Shown in pieces: positions 33,305-43,088 of a DNA stretch of 64,000 nucleotides. The position numbers and the translations under genes were made by a program. The notes beneath the pieces are model-generated. The model did not search any database and was not told the DNA's origin. It saw nothing but the letters and a program-made list of their open reading frames with translations. Positions within the stretch are counted from its first letter, which is position 1, and each line of letters starts with the position of its first letter. Source of the stretch: an uncultured Clostridia bacterium (GTDB lineage Bacteria; Bacillota; Clostridia; Monoglobales; Monoglobaceae); the NCBI GenBank assembly GCA_947631965.1, contig CANRNL010000007.1:1-64000 (forward strand), written 5' to 3'.

Positions 33305-36300
33305 TTACAGCAGCGACATCGCGCTTATCATCATCGCGAACTCGGCACGGGTTATGCCCGCCGTCGGCGCGAGAGTGCCGTCGGGATAGCCGTTTATAAC
33401 CCCCGCTCCGCACGCCCACTGTATCGCGGGGATTGCATATTCGCTTATCTCGCTTGCGTCGGTATAGCTCAATATATTGGTGTCCTCGCCGACCGATACA
33501 TCCGCGCCCTTATACTGCATATACCTGTAAAGTATCGCCGCGGTCTGCTCACGCGTAACGTTTTCGTCGGGTCTGAACGTGCCGTCCTCAAAGCCGTTCA
33601 CTATGCCGTTTGCGGCAGCCCACGCGATATACGGCGCGTAGTATTGGTTCATATCGACATCGCCGGGCAAAGCTCCGTTTGACTGAGTGAAGCCGTCCGC
33701 GCGTCCGATTATAGTAACCAACATTCCGCGCGTGAGTCCCTCATTCGGCGCAAATTCGGTATCGCTCACGCCGTTTATAATTCCCTTGTCGTACGCCGCC
33801 TTTACCGCGTCATAGAACCAGTCTACCTCGTTAACGTCGGTAAACGGAAGCGCGCCTGTTCCCGACGGTTTTGTCGCTTCGGGAGCGCTCGTAGCCTGAG
33901 GCGCGTCTGTCGGCGCCGCGGTCGGGGAAGCTGTCGGAGACGCGGAGCTAAAGCCGCCTCCTCTGCCGGTGGAGGATGATGAGCGAGGAGCGAGCGTCAC
34001 CTTCTTTACATCATCTCCGTTTGAGTCAACATAGGTCTGTTTTTCCTCGTTGTACGATACCTCGGTTCCGTCGGACATTGTTTTCACACCGCCGAACCTC
34101 GCGTACTTCGACGCGGCGGTTCCGCCCTCTGCGGTAAACGTGCTGCTTCTGTCTATGCTGATATCAATGGTCGAATTTTCGGCTTCAAACGGCTCAACTC
34201 CGTAGCATTGGGCATAGCTTCCGGTCGCCGAGACGTTTATTGAACTGTTGTTTGAGAGTTTAATCTCTCCGTATTTGCCCTGCTCGTCATGATAGACCAC
34301 AAGTCCCGTTGCGCGTTTCGTGCCCGATGATACCGCAAAAACGTCCAGCTTTGAGTTGTCTTTTATCTCAAGGTTATGCACGTTACAGCCTATGCCCATA
34401 TGGTTGCCGTCTACATTGCTTACCGCCGTAACGTAAGCGGAGCTGTCAATCGTAAGCTTTGTGGGTATATCGAGCGACAATCCTACGCTTCCCGAGAACG
34501 CGTCTCCCGCATAAGCGACTACTGTGGTTCCCGAGACAGTCATATCTGTGTAGGATATAATTCCGCAGGAATATCCGTCCGCGTTTTCGTCAGCCTCGCC
34601 GAGAGTCTCGTCATATATCGCGTCTCCGCCGCCCGCCAAAAGCATACCGCTGCCGTTTATCTTAATTCCGTATCCCGCGATAGCGTAACTGTTGGTGTTT
34701 CGGACGCTGCCGGCTGTCACCGTAAGATTTCCGTCTATTTTGAGAGTGTTGTCGCCCGAGCAATAGAGCGCCACCGCCCCGTCGGCTGCTTCCGTCTTGT
34801 CAACTCCCGAATATGCGCTGTAAATCTCGGGGCTTTCTCCCGCCGGAACATAAAGCGTCGTGCCGGGGCTTAAGTGCAGTCCGTCCGCGTAATTCGTGAC
34901 AAATTTGAAATCCGATGTGAGCGTAAGCGTTTTTCCGTCGCACACTGCGCCGAACACCTCGATCGGGTCCCCGAACTCTCCGGTCTCGTAGTCATATTCG
35001 GTATAGAGCTTGCTTGTCTCGCCGTCAAAGTAGAGCATATGCTCCTCGGGTCGGGTCGCGTCGGTAAACGTAACGCTCTCGGCGGGGGTGTCCGTGCCGG
35101 GTATGACGTATGCAAAGCCGTCATATTCAACCTCGCCGTCATAATCGCCGGTCGAGCCGGTAACGGTAACGCCGTCCGAGGCGCTCACGCCCCAAACAGC
35201 CGAGCCTTGACCGGTCGCGGTGACAGACGAATTGTTCTTCACGGTAATCGTCGCCTTGCCGTCCTCAAATTCCCCTGTCTCGTCGTCGTAGATCCACGCG
35301 ATTATGCCCGGGGCGTCGTCATCATCGGAAGCGTCCGCGAAGTTGAGCCTTTTTGCGTGAGCCGATATTATCGCGTTATCCTTGGTCGTGACAGAGCCGG
35401 GGAATTTTTCATCGTTTCCGTAGATTACGATGCCGCCTTCCGCTTCGATAAATGATGTGTCCTCGGCTATGATGTTTCCGCCGTTCGTTATCATGATAGC
35501 TTTTGAGTTTTCGCAACGGCTTGTGTCAAGATGAGAGTTGCCTTTCATCTTAATGCCCTCTGCCGCAACGCCGCAGATTGGGAAATTATTCTCTCTGACC
35601 TCAGGAGCGACAGAGAAGGCGGACACGCTCACCGTGCCGTCAAAAATGAAATTTTTGTTCGACATCATTCCGTATGAGTAACCCGTGCCGTTTTTTTCAT
35701 AGACTGTAATATCTCCCGAGCCCTTTATCGTCATATCACCATATGAGAATATGCCTGCAACATTAGTGGCGCTGTCGCCGAAGCCGTAAGCCGCGGCGAG
35801 CAAGCCTCCGTCAATTTCCAAAGTGTTGCCGCCTTCTCCGACCAGCGCGAAGGTCATTTCGGACTCGGCAGTCGGAGATGCCCCTAAGCCGGAAGTCTTG
35901 CCTTCGGGCACCTTTACCGTAACGCCTTCGCCGATCCTGAGGGCGACGCTGCTGCTTGACTCGAACACAACATTGTCAAGGGTGAGAACGCTGCCGTCCG
36001 CGCTCATTCCTCTGGGGAGCTCCGCGTCGGAAAGAGCCTCGCCGTCCTTATTGTTTTTGCGGAATCCCGCCTCGGCGTCATAATATATGCCATAGTCGGC
36101 TATCGGTGTGGTTGTGAACTCCACAGTGTTAACCGGCAAGCCGTCAGAGCGAACGTAACCCGCTTGATCCTTATCAAATGTAACGCTGCCATCCGTTTGG
36201 CTGCCTTTCACGGTATAGCTTCCCACAGGCTCGTTCCGTAGCTTTACGGCAGCGCCCACTCCTAAAAATTTAATAGCCGACCCGTCGCCGTCAACAAAAA

Positions 36301-38581
36301 TCAAAACGGGACCGCTCTCCTCCGTCGAGTCTTGCTCGCACAATCCGAATGATTCCGCAGAAGCATAATTAAGAGATTCACAGTCGATTTTACCGCCGTC
36401 AAAGGCGTTCAAAGATATTGCGTTTTGTTTCAGCGCAAGCCCCGCGGAAAGGTCGCAATAAGAATCTTCGATGACGTATGCCCCAAAATTGCTCCCTTCC
36501 GACGTGACATCTTTTGCAATACAGCCGTATGTCATTATATTCTCTCCGCCGCCTTCGCCTTCGGCGTGCACATCCGCGCCGTCACCGGCAAAAACTCTGT
36601 CGACAAACATGCCTACGCTCATTCCGTTTTGGGGCTCCGTTCCCTCTTCCTGAGGCTTGAGTGAAACATATCTTGAATATGCTCTTACGGCTGTACCGCG
36701 TATGCTTATATCGCCGTCTGAGCTTATACCCGCCGAAATCACAGTCGAAGCCGATGCGTCGATCACATCCCCGCCTGTCGCGTACAGTTTTCCTTTTCCG
36801 GATATGGATAGTGTACCGCCGCCGCCGAGAATGCCGCTGCTCCCCGTACTCGCACCTCTGCTTGTCGCGGTAAATAAGCCGTCAATTTCAAGATTGCAGC
36901 CGCCGTTATACACAAGAGCTGCGGAGTTCATATTATCCGGATTATCTCCGCTCATTACGCTTGCCGTTACGCCCTCCGGAACTACAAGCGTTGTGCCGGA
37001 AAACAGATACAGTCCAATTCCGCAGTTGGTTTCAAAATGAAAATCATTCGTAAGCGTAAGGGTATCGCCTTCGCATATTGCGCCGGGGAAGTTTTCGAGC
37101 TTTTCGCCGTTATTTTTATATAACGCTCCTTCATCGGGCTTATATACAAGAAAGTAGTCGGCTGCTTCTCCGCGTGTGATTTTTAAATAATCTACGCTTG
37201 TATGGTAAGCGTACATATACTTGTGCTCACGGGAATTGAAATACGTCACAATCGCGTTTCTGCCGTCCGTTTTGCGGCTTCCCATTACGGTCACGTTACC
37301 CGTCGGATCTTTGTACTGTGTTTTGCTGATTCCGACATCATATACGCGCCGCTGATGATAAGCGTCGTTGTTGCCTGCCGCGATTATTTCCGACGGTTCG
37401 GCGTTTTCGCTCTCGTCAACGACGAACTCCACACCGCCGTATTCTACAGTCGAGGCGTCCTCCTCGCCATAGTTGTGGTAATATTCCGATATGCCGTATC
37501 CGTATTCGCCGTTACCCGCGCACGCGTAAATCGCGCTGCCGTTATCAACGGTTATTTTTCTTTTGTTTGTCCCCTCCATAATTTCGAGACCTATGGTGCG
37601 CATATCGTTGTCGGGATCGCCGTCATTACCCGGCACATTGCCTCCGTAGGCGTAAATTTCCGAGCCGTTTTTCGCCGATATACTGTTGGTCAGTATTCCA
37701 CGTGAGAGCAGCGATGACTCGCCGCCCACGCCGATGACAAGAGCACCGTCCTCGGCGGATAAAACGCAGTTCGCGGATAAAATGTCGGAAGATTGATCCT
37801 GTATATCGATACCCACGCACTGTTGAGCGTCTCTTGTCAAACATGTGCCTATAAGCGTTGCTTTATTTACACTTATCGAGTTGTAAGCGAATATGCCGGC
37901 GGAAGCCGTCGGCGCTTCTCCGCTTACCGCCGCGACAACTCCGCCTCCGCAAATGCTCAGACTGTCCGCGATAATACCGAAGCTTGACTCTGTGGCGTGA
38001 AGATTTACCGCAGCCAGATTACCGCTGTTATTCGTGTTTATTGTCAAATTAAAATTACTGCCGAAAATACTTGAGCTTTCGCTTTCCTGTGACACATTGA
38101 TTATCAGTACGGACGAATTATCCGGAATGTTAATTTCGGCGTCGGACTGTAACCAAATATCCGTATCCGCCGACGTAATTAACGCCATGTCGCCCTCGGG
38201 AAATTTTATCACTTCGCCTTCGATCGTTATGCCGCCAAAATTTTCCGTCGATTCGGACACCTCATTCGTCTCACTGAATACCAGCTGCTCATTGCCGAGA
38301 TTCAGAACATTTATATCCGCGCTCTCAAGCGTCGCCGCAAGCTCGTCCGCTGTCTTGTTTTCGGCTTCCGTCCAGTCAACGTCCTCAAACGCGCCCCAGT
38401 CGGTATCGCCCCAGTCAATCGCGTCAATGCCGCCGGTATAGTTTTCTCCGGCTTCGACCGGATTTGTTATCGACGGACGAGTGCTCTCGCTCTCCGGCGC
38501 GGCAAACGAAACCGTCGGCACTGCCGCCGTAAGCATAGCTGCCGCCAGCGCTGCTGACAGAATTTTTTTCAAATGCTTCAT
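33305..38581 (-). CDS. Giant SLH-anchored surface protein with three long internal repeats
   Basis: The 1758-residue protein has a signal peptide (MKHLKKILSAALAAAMLTA...). A long Gly/Asn/Ser-rich region with beta-helix character follows. A Ser/Pro/Thr linker (SASPTASPTAAPTDAPQ) and three C-terminal SLH repeats (about 1577-1758: WFYDAVKAAYDKGIINGVSD, YIAWAAANGIVNGFEDGTF, AIQWACGAGVINGYPDGTL) complete it. Modules of about 350 residues start near 477, 829 and 1179. Each has a header of the type (Y/F)...G(A)LYKN, a TLTL(T/D)N segment, a GTTL-VPEG segment and a NTLEIDG segment. It is probably a wall-bound adhesin or carbohydrate-binding scaffold; no catalytic motif was seen. The ATG used gives MKHLKK, with AAAGGA 11 bases upstream. 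Confidence 0.85.
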   Translation of the reverse strand: MKHLKKILSAALAAAMLTAAVPTVSFAAPESESTRPSITNPVEAGENYTGGIDAIDWGDTDWGAFEDVDWTEAENKTADELAATLESADINVLNLGNEQLVFSETNEVSESTENFGGITIEGEVIKFPEGDMALITSADTDIWLQSDAEINIPDNSSVLIINVSQESESSSIFGSNFNLTINTNNSGNLAAVNLHATESSFGIIADSLSICGGGVVAAVSGEAPTASAGIFAYNSISVNKATLIGTCLTRDAQQCVGIDIQDQSSDILSANCVLSAEDGALVIGVGGESSLLSRGILTNSISAKNGSEIYAYGGNVPGNDGDPDNDMRTIGLEIMEGTNKRKITVDNGSAIYACAGNGEYGYGISEYYHNYGEEDASTVEYGGVEFVVDESENAEPSEIIAAGNNDAYHQRRVYDVGISKTQYKDPTGNVTVMGSRKTDGRNAIVTYFNSREHKYMYAYHTSVDYLKITRGEAADYFLVYKPDEGALYKNNGEKLENFPGAICEGDTLTLTNDFHFETNCGIGLYLFSGTTLVVPEGVTASVMSGDNPDNMNSAALVYNGGCNLEIDGLFTATSRGASTGSSGILGGGGTLSISGKGKLYATGGDVIDASASTVISAGISSDGDISIRGTAVRAYSRYVSLKPQEEGTEPQNGMSVGMFVDRVFAGDGADVHAEGEGGGENIMTYGCIAKDVTSEGSNFGAYVIEDSYCDLSAGLALKQNAISLNAFDGGKIDCESLNYASAESFGLCEQDSTEESGPVLIFVDGDGSAIKFLGVGAAVKLRNEPVGSYTVKGSQTDGSVTFDKDQAGYVRSDGLPVNTVEFTTTPIADYGIYYDAEAGFRKNNKDGEALSDAELPRGMSADGSVLTLDNVVFESSSSVALRIGEGVTVKVPEGKTSGLGASPTAESEMTFALVGEGGNTLEIDGGLLAAAYGFGDSATNVAGIFSYGDMTIKGSGDITVYEKNGTGYSYGMMSNKNFIFDGTVSVSAFSVAPEVRENNFPICGVAAEGIKMKGNSHLDTSRCENSKAIMITNGGNIIAEDTSFIEAEGGIVIYGNDEKFPGSVTTKDNAIISAHAKRLNFADASDDDDAPGIIAWIYDDETGEFEDGKATITVKNNSSVTATGQGSAVWGVSASDGVTVTGSTGDYDGEVEYDGFAYVIPGTDTPAESVTFTDATRPEEHMLYFDGETSKLYTEYDYETGEFGDPIEVFGAVCDGKTLTLTSDFKFVTNYADGLHLSPGTTLYVPAGESPEIYSAYSGVDKTEAADGAVALYCSGDNTLKIDGNLTVTAGSVRNTNSYAIAGYGIKINGSGMLLAGGGDAIYDETLGEADENADGYSCGIISYTDMTVSGTTVVAYAGDAFSGSVGLSLDIPTKLTIDSSAYVTAVSNVDGNHMGIGCNVHNLEIKDNSKLDVFAVSSGTKRATGLVVYHDEQGKYGEIKLSNNSSINVSATGSYAQCYGVEPFEAENSTIDISIDRSSTFTAEGGTAASKYARFGGVKTMSDGTEVSYNEEKQTYVDSNGDDVKKVTLAPRSSSSTGRGGGFSSASPTASPTAAPTDAPQATSAPEATKPSGTGALPFTDVNEVDWFYDAVKAAYDKGIINGVSDTEFAPNEGLTRGMLVTIIGRADGFTQSNGALPGDVDMNQYYAPYIAWAAANGIVNGFEDGTFRPDENVTREQTAAILYRYMQYKGADVSVGEDTNILSYTDASEISEYAIPAIQWACGAGVINGYPDGTLAPTAGITRAEFAMMISAMSLL

Positions 38582-38733
38582 AATTATCACATTCCTTTCC
38601 GAAACAGTATTTCTTATATAGTTATATATTTCCGCTTATCTTTCAAAATATTTTCAATATCCGCCGCCGTTTCTCCGCGCGTGACAGCAGAACATAGTCA
38701 AACTGTCGCGGCGCTCCGACATACAACAGCAAA

Positions 38734-40407
38734 TCAGACGCTCAGAGGCATAGGATCGACACCCATCAGGATGGCGACAGCAAATACAATCACCACAACG
38801 AGACAGTATATCACGCATGGTATGGCGTTGCTGCGGATAATCTTGCCCTCTCTGCCTACGGTGCCGGTGGTGGCGCACGCGGACACCACATTGTTCACGC
38901 AAACCATATTGCCGATAGCGCCGCCATTATTCTGCAGAGCTACGATGAAAATCTGAGGCAGGGCCACCAGAGTGGCGGTCTCAAACTGCAGAGATGAGAA
39001 CAGGGTGTTGGACACCGTGTTGGAGCCGGACATAAAAGCTCCCAGCGCGCCGATCAGAGGAGCCACGGCGAGGTAAGCCTGACCGGCGAGGTCGGCCATA
39101 CCGCGAGCCATAACGTACAGCATGGAGCCGTCCATGGCATCGGGGGCTGAGACGTTGGTGTAGCGAAAGATGTTAACCGTGGCAATTCCGAACAGGAGGG
39201 CTATGGCATCCCCTGATACCTGCTTGCCGGTGTCAGCCCAGGCGCCCTTGACGGCTTCACCTTTCATACGATGGATGGCGATGGTAATCAGAGCCACAAC
39301 GATAAACACGATGCCGGGGCTCCAAAGAATGGCGTAGTTCCAGTTCTGACCCAGAATGAGTCCGCTGCTGCCGCTGCCTATGGTGAATGTCTTCATGGCG
39401 TTTGCCCAGTTCATGCCCAGGTTCTGGCACACACGGGTGATTACCAGAACGGTCACAATGATAATGTAGGGAATCCACGCTTTGATTAGAGACATATCGC
39501 TAATCTTGGGCTCGGGCACTTCGGTGGTGGACAGCCAGCTTGAGTCCCACTCGGACTTGTCGGCGAAAGTCCAGATCTCCTTGGGCTGAAGAAATCCGAC
39601 CTTGGCGGTGAACAATGAAACGAACAGTGTCACAATGGCGGCAACCAGGGAAACCAGCTCGGGTCCGATGAAGCGGGCTATGAGCAGGTACAGAATGTCA
39701 AACACGGACACAATGAATATAATATACGGAATTACCGGCAGAGCGTCTTTAAAAGACTTGTTCCTGCCAAACAGCTTCACTAACACGCATATACCCACGA
39801 AGACGATTATAAACGCACCGATTGCCATAGAGACGGCAGACCAGAAAGTCAGAGACATCTTCCATGCCTCGGGGTCCACTCCTCCGGCAATTACCGCGTC
39901 ACGAACGGTGGTAAAAGCGGTGTTGGTGGGGGTGCCCACAGCGCCGAAGCACACGGGAACAGAGTTGTAAATCAGTGCCACGGTAGCGGCGGCCAAGGGC
40001 GGGAAGTCCACGCTGATCAGCAATGGTGCCGCCAAGGCGGCAGGGGTGCCAAATCCGGCGGCGCCCTCGATGAACGCACCGAACACAAAGCCGATGATGA
40101 TTGCCTTTATACGGGCGTCGGGGGTGATGCCGTCGAACATCCGATTTATGGCCGACATGGCACCTGAGCGTTTCAGGGTGTTCATAATAAGGATAGCGCC
40201 GAAGATGATGCAAAGCGTCTCAAGAGCGCTCAGGAAGCCGGTAAGGGTGTAGGCTGCCATATCCATAAAGTTCATTTTCCAAATGATGAACGCGATGATG
40301 CAGGACAGAAGCCATGTCAGCGGCAGAGTATGCTTGGCGGGTCGGTTGAAGACCACCATCAGCACGATGGTAAAAATCAGTGGTATAAATGCGAACAATG
40401 CGTACAT
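38734..40407 (-). CDS. L-lactate permease (LctP/LldP family)
   Basis: The 557-residue membrane protein has about 13 hydrophobic segments and the family motifs [21 protein letters not shown] and [18 protein letters not shown]. The end region [25 protein letters not shown] is also typical. It would take up or export lactate or glycolate. AGGAGG precedes the ATG and a strong promoter lies 130 bp upstream. Isoleucine is mostly ATC here (three in a row in AIIIGF), while neighbouring genes often use ATA, which hints at acquisition from another genome. No lactate dehydrogenase gene is adjacent. 38582-38733 holds nothing I can name. Confidence 0.9.
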   Translation of the reverse strand: MYALFAFIPLIFTIVLMVVFNRPAKHTLPLTWLLSCIIAFIIWKMNFMDMAAYTLTGFLSALETLCIIFGAILIMNTLKRSGAMSAINRMFDGITPDARIKAIIIGFVFGAFIEGAAGFGTPAALAAPLLISVDFPPLAAATVALIYNSVPVCFGAVGTPTNTAFTTVRDAVIAGGVDPEAWKMSLTFWSAVSMAIGAFIIVFVGICVLVKLFGRNKSFKDALPVIPYIIFIVSVFDILYLLIARFIGPELVSLVAAIVTLFVSLFTAKVGFLQPKEIWTFADKSEWDSSWLSTTEVPEPKISDMSLIKAWIPYIIIVTVLVITRVCQNLGMNWANAMKTFTIGSGSSGLILGQNWNYAILWSPGIVFIVVALITIAIHRMKGEAVKGAWADTGKQVSGDAIALLFGIATVNIFRYTNVSAPDAMDGSMLYVMARGMADLAGQAYLAVAPLIGALGAFMSGSNTVSNTLFSSLQFETATLVALPQIFIVALQNNGGAIGNMVCVNNVVSACATTGTVGREGKIIRSNAIPCVIYCLVVVIVFAVAILMGVDPMPLSV

Positions 40408-40535
40408 TTTTTATCCTCCTTCAAGCAATTCCTTCGGCTTGTTCCCTGAGAAGCTTTATCCTTCTTCTCGTTTTGCCAAATCGCAGCTTAATTTGAGCAT
40501 AACCGTTTTATGTCAATGTCTTTTGTTTATATATT

Positions 40536-40564
40536 ATTATACTATGTATTTTCTATGTTGTCAA
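40536..40564 (-). promoter_or_regulatory. Promoter of the lactate permease gene
   Basis: TTGACA (40559-40564) and TATAAT (40536-40541) lie on the minus strand with a 17-bp spacer. Confidence 0.85.
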
Positions 40565-40650
40565 ACGGCTGACGGCTTTTTGAAACCGTTTGTAAAAGGG
40601 TGACTGAATGGACATTTATCTTAGTTTTTGTCTGTTCCCACATCTCTTGA

Positions 40651-40989
40651 CCCGTAAAAAGCGATAATTTTAAATATGACGGTTATACTTCTCAAACGGG
40701 AACGGCGCTGAAGCAGTTGAACGAACAGGAAAGCCGGTACAGCGCAGAAATCTACCAAGCCCTTGCGGAGTTTGCCGAGGTGCGGGACGGCATAGAGCCG
40801 ACAGACAAAGTTTCCCTGATTGATGAACGGCTCGCTATTCGCCCCAAGAAAGACAGCGAATTTGACGAGTATGTAAGCGGAAAAACCTCTTGTGGGAGAA
40901 AACCCGCAAGGCGCTCCGCCACACGCACGACCAAGCCGAATCTCGCCCACGAAAACGAAAGTTCCGTGATGAATGGGAGCGATAAATAA
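40651..40989 (+). pseudogene. Decayed ORF, possibly from a mobile element
   Basis: An open frame without a good start encodes YTSQTGTALKQLNEQESRYS, continuing into helical, charged sequence to about 40890. After GKTS the frame stops looking like protein, while the frame shifted by one base continues plausibly as LLWEKTRKALRHTHDQAESR up to a TAA at 40985. This suggests a one-base deletion in a truncated gene. I do not recognise the family; charged helical tails of this type occur in plasmid or transposon proteins. 40565-40650 holds only upstream promoter sequence of the permease. Confidence 0.4.
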
Positions 40990-40991
40990 TT

Positions 40992-41020
40992 TTGACAAAA
41001 CCGGCGGAGTGTGATATATT
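40992..41020 (+). promoter_or_regulatory. Promoter of the SLH-GH18 gene
   Basis: TTGACA (40992-40997) and TATATT (41015-41020) are separated by 17 bp, about 75 bp before the ATG. Confidence 0.75.
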
Positions 41021-41094
41021 GACTATATTATATATTTTACAATATTACGATACAATTTCCTTAATGATAAAAGTATTTTTATCGGAGGTAGAAA

Positions 41095-42720
41095 ATGAAA
41101 ACAAAAACAAAAGTTGTAATTTATGCTATTACAATAGCAATATTACTAATCTCAAATACGGTTATTGCATCAGCTTACAGTGATGTTCCGCCCGAACATT
41201 GGGCAGTATCGGTAATTGACGAAGCTAACAGAGCCGGCATTATATACGGCAGAGAGGACGGGACCTTCGGACTTGGGGATACGGTAAAACGGAGCGAATT
41301 TGCCGCAATGCTGGTAAGGCTTATGAAATGGGACAAAAGCACTCCCGCCGTATCAACATTTTCGGACGTCAATGCTGACGAGTGGTATTTTGCCGATGTA
41401 AATACCTTGGCGGAGCATAATGTGTTTAACGAACCGATGTTTAGACCAAACGACAATATTACAAGGCGGGAAATGGCGGTTATGCTTATTAGAGCATTGG
41501 GCTATTCCGAACTTGCACAGTCCGAGACAAATAGTGTATTTGATGATGTTTCCGCTGACGGGGGATATATTTCCGTCGCTTATACTCTCGGCATAATAAA
41601 CGGAAAAGCAGAGAATATTTTTGACCCCGAAGGCTTGGCGCTTCGGGAAGAAGGTGCGGCTATGATGATGAGAATGTACGATAAGTACACGTCATCGCTC
41701 AACGAAATACACGGTTTTTATGCAATATCATCTTGGGGGCAAAAAGAAATAGCCGAACAAATGGACACGGTTTCTTTCGGCTGGGGTAGACTTCAATATA
41801 CAAACGATAATGCAGTCTTATTAAATCTGAGTTCCGACGGCGGTAACGACTGGTGCTTGCCCGACGGAGCGCAGGACGCAACAGACTATATGAGAAGCAA
41901 CGGCGTGTCGATAAATTTTGCCGTGACGATGACAGATAATGAAGATTGTATCGCTATACTGCTAAACCCGGAGAACCGAAGCGAAGCAATCAGTCAAATA
42001 TTATCAGTTTCGGATAGCTTCGACGGCGTAACAATAGATTTTGAGGGTATGAAAGGCGCAGAGCTTAAAACGGGATTCAACGAATTTATCAGGGAACTCA
42101 AATTAAAGCTCGGCGATAGAAAACTATATGTTGCCGTACACCCTGTATTGAAGCATAGCAATGAGTATTATGATGCTTATGATTATAAGACATTGGGCGA
42201 GTATGCAGATCGTATCATTTTAATGGCTCACGATTATGCCGCCTATACGCTGCCGGACAATTTGCTAAACACCGATTTTATTGCGACTCCCGTAACTCCG
42301 TTTGATGAAGTGTTCACGGCTTTAAAAGCCGTAACAAATCAAACAACGGGCGTTTCGGATAAAGGTAAAATTCTGCTTGCCTTAAATACGGCAGCCGCCA
42401 CCGCTTGGAACACTACGGATAAAAAGATTACTGACGGCACAGCGATTCACCCGTCAATAGATACCGTTCAAAAGCGTTTAGAGCAACCGGATACAGAAAT
42501 TATATATTCGCAAACATACAAAAATCCATATGCCTTCTATACTACGGAAAGCGGGCAGCAAATTTTGCTATGGTATGAGGATAGCAGAAGTATAAGAGAT
42601 AAAATAGACCTTGCAAAAATGTTTGGTATAAACGGCGTATCAATATGGCGTATAGGTGCGGTAGCAAACGGAAATTCAGAACAGTATATGGACATTTGGA
42701 ACACCATATTATCAGAATAG
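41095..42720 (+). CDS. Secreted SLH-anchored GH18 glycosidase (SleL/YaaH-like)
   Basis: A signal peptide (1-28) is followed by three SLH repeats (about 29-200; VPPEHWAVSVIDEANRAGII, EWYFADVNTLAEHNV, ISVAYTLGIINGKAENIF). A GH18 barrel follows (about 205-541). The catalytic strand reads DGVTIDFEG, with the acid Glu near 317 and Asp near 315; the middle Asp of the chitinase motif is Thr. That pattern is closer to spore-cortex and wall N-acetylglucosaminidases of the SleL/YaaH type than to true chitinases. It may trim peptidoglycan or chitin at the cell surface. CGGAGG precedes the ATG. The gene is more AT-rich than its surroundings. Confidence 0.88.
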   Translation: MKTKTKVVIYAITIAILLISNTVIASAYSDVPPEHWAVSVIDEANRAGIIYGREDGTFGLGDTVKRSEFAAMLVRLMKWDKSTPAVSTFSDVNADEWYFADVNTLAEHNVFNEPMFRPNDNITRREMAVMLIRALGYSELAQSETNSVFDDVSADGGYISVAYTLGIINGKAENIFDPEGLALREEGAAMMMRMYDKYTSSLNEIHGFYAISSWGQKEIAEQMDTVSFGWGRLQYTNDNAVLLNLSSDGGNDWCLPDGAQDATDYMRSNGVSINFAVTMTDNEDCIAILLNPENRSEAISQILSVSDSFDGVTIDFEGMKGAELKTGFNEFIRELKLKLGDRKLYVAVHPVLKHSNEYYDAYDYKTLGEYADRIILMAHDYAAYTLPDNLLNTDFIATPVTPFDEVFTALKAVTNQTTGVSDKGKILLALNTAAATAWNTTDKKITDGTAIHPSIDTVQKRLEQPDTEIIYSQTYKNPYAFYTTESGQQILLWYEDSRSIRDKIDLAKMFGINGVSIWRIGAVANGNSEQYMDIWNTILSE

Positions 42721-42962
42721 AAGCTAACACGGTACATACGCACAATAAGGAAAAATTGATAAGAGCAGATAAGCTCAGTATAGCTGTGTTTGGAGTACAT
42801 TGCAAAGTAGCACAAAGGAGCATTTACAACCCCATTTTCGGGGCTTGCAATGATATATATTCTCTGATAAACAAGCATAATAACAAAATTGAGCCATCCG
42901 GCATTCAACCAATCTAATCATAAAATTCCGTCAATAATTTTACTATAATTTAATTAAAAATT

Positions 42963-43017
42963 ATAGGATACAATAAATCCCCACTTTATATGCAAGCGGG
43001 GATTTATTGTATCCTAT
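42963..43017. terminator. Long perfect hairpin between convergent genes
   Basis: A 20-bp perfect stem (ATAGGATACAATAAATCCCC and its complement) encloses a 15-nt loop between the convergent GH18 and GH43 genes. It probably stops transcription from both sides. The rest of 42721-43088 shows no gene; the short ORFs there run over the GH18 end. Confidence 0.7.
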
Positions 43018-43088
43018 TCGACAATCTGTCATAAATTATTATTTATACTGTTTTATCTCACGCGGCATCGCCGCACTTTTTAATTTAA

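Noticed and set aside
42537-42917. ORFs on both strands after the GH18 gene
   Set aside because: They overlap the GH18 C-terminus, have no ribosome site and do not look like protein families.
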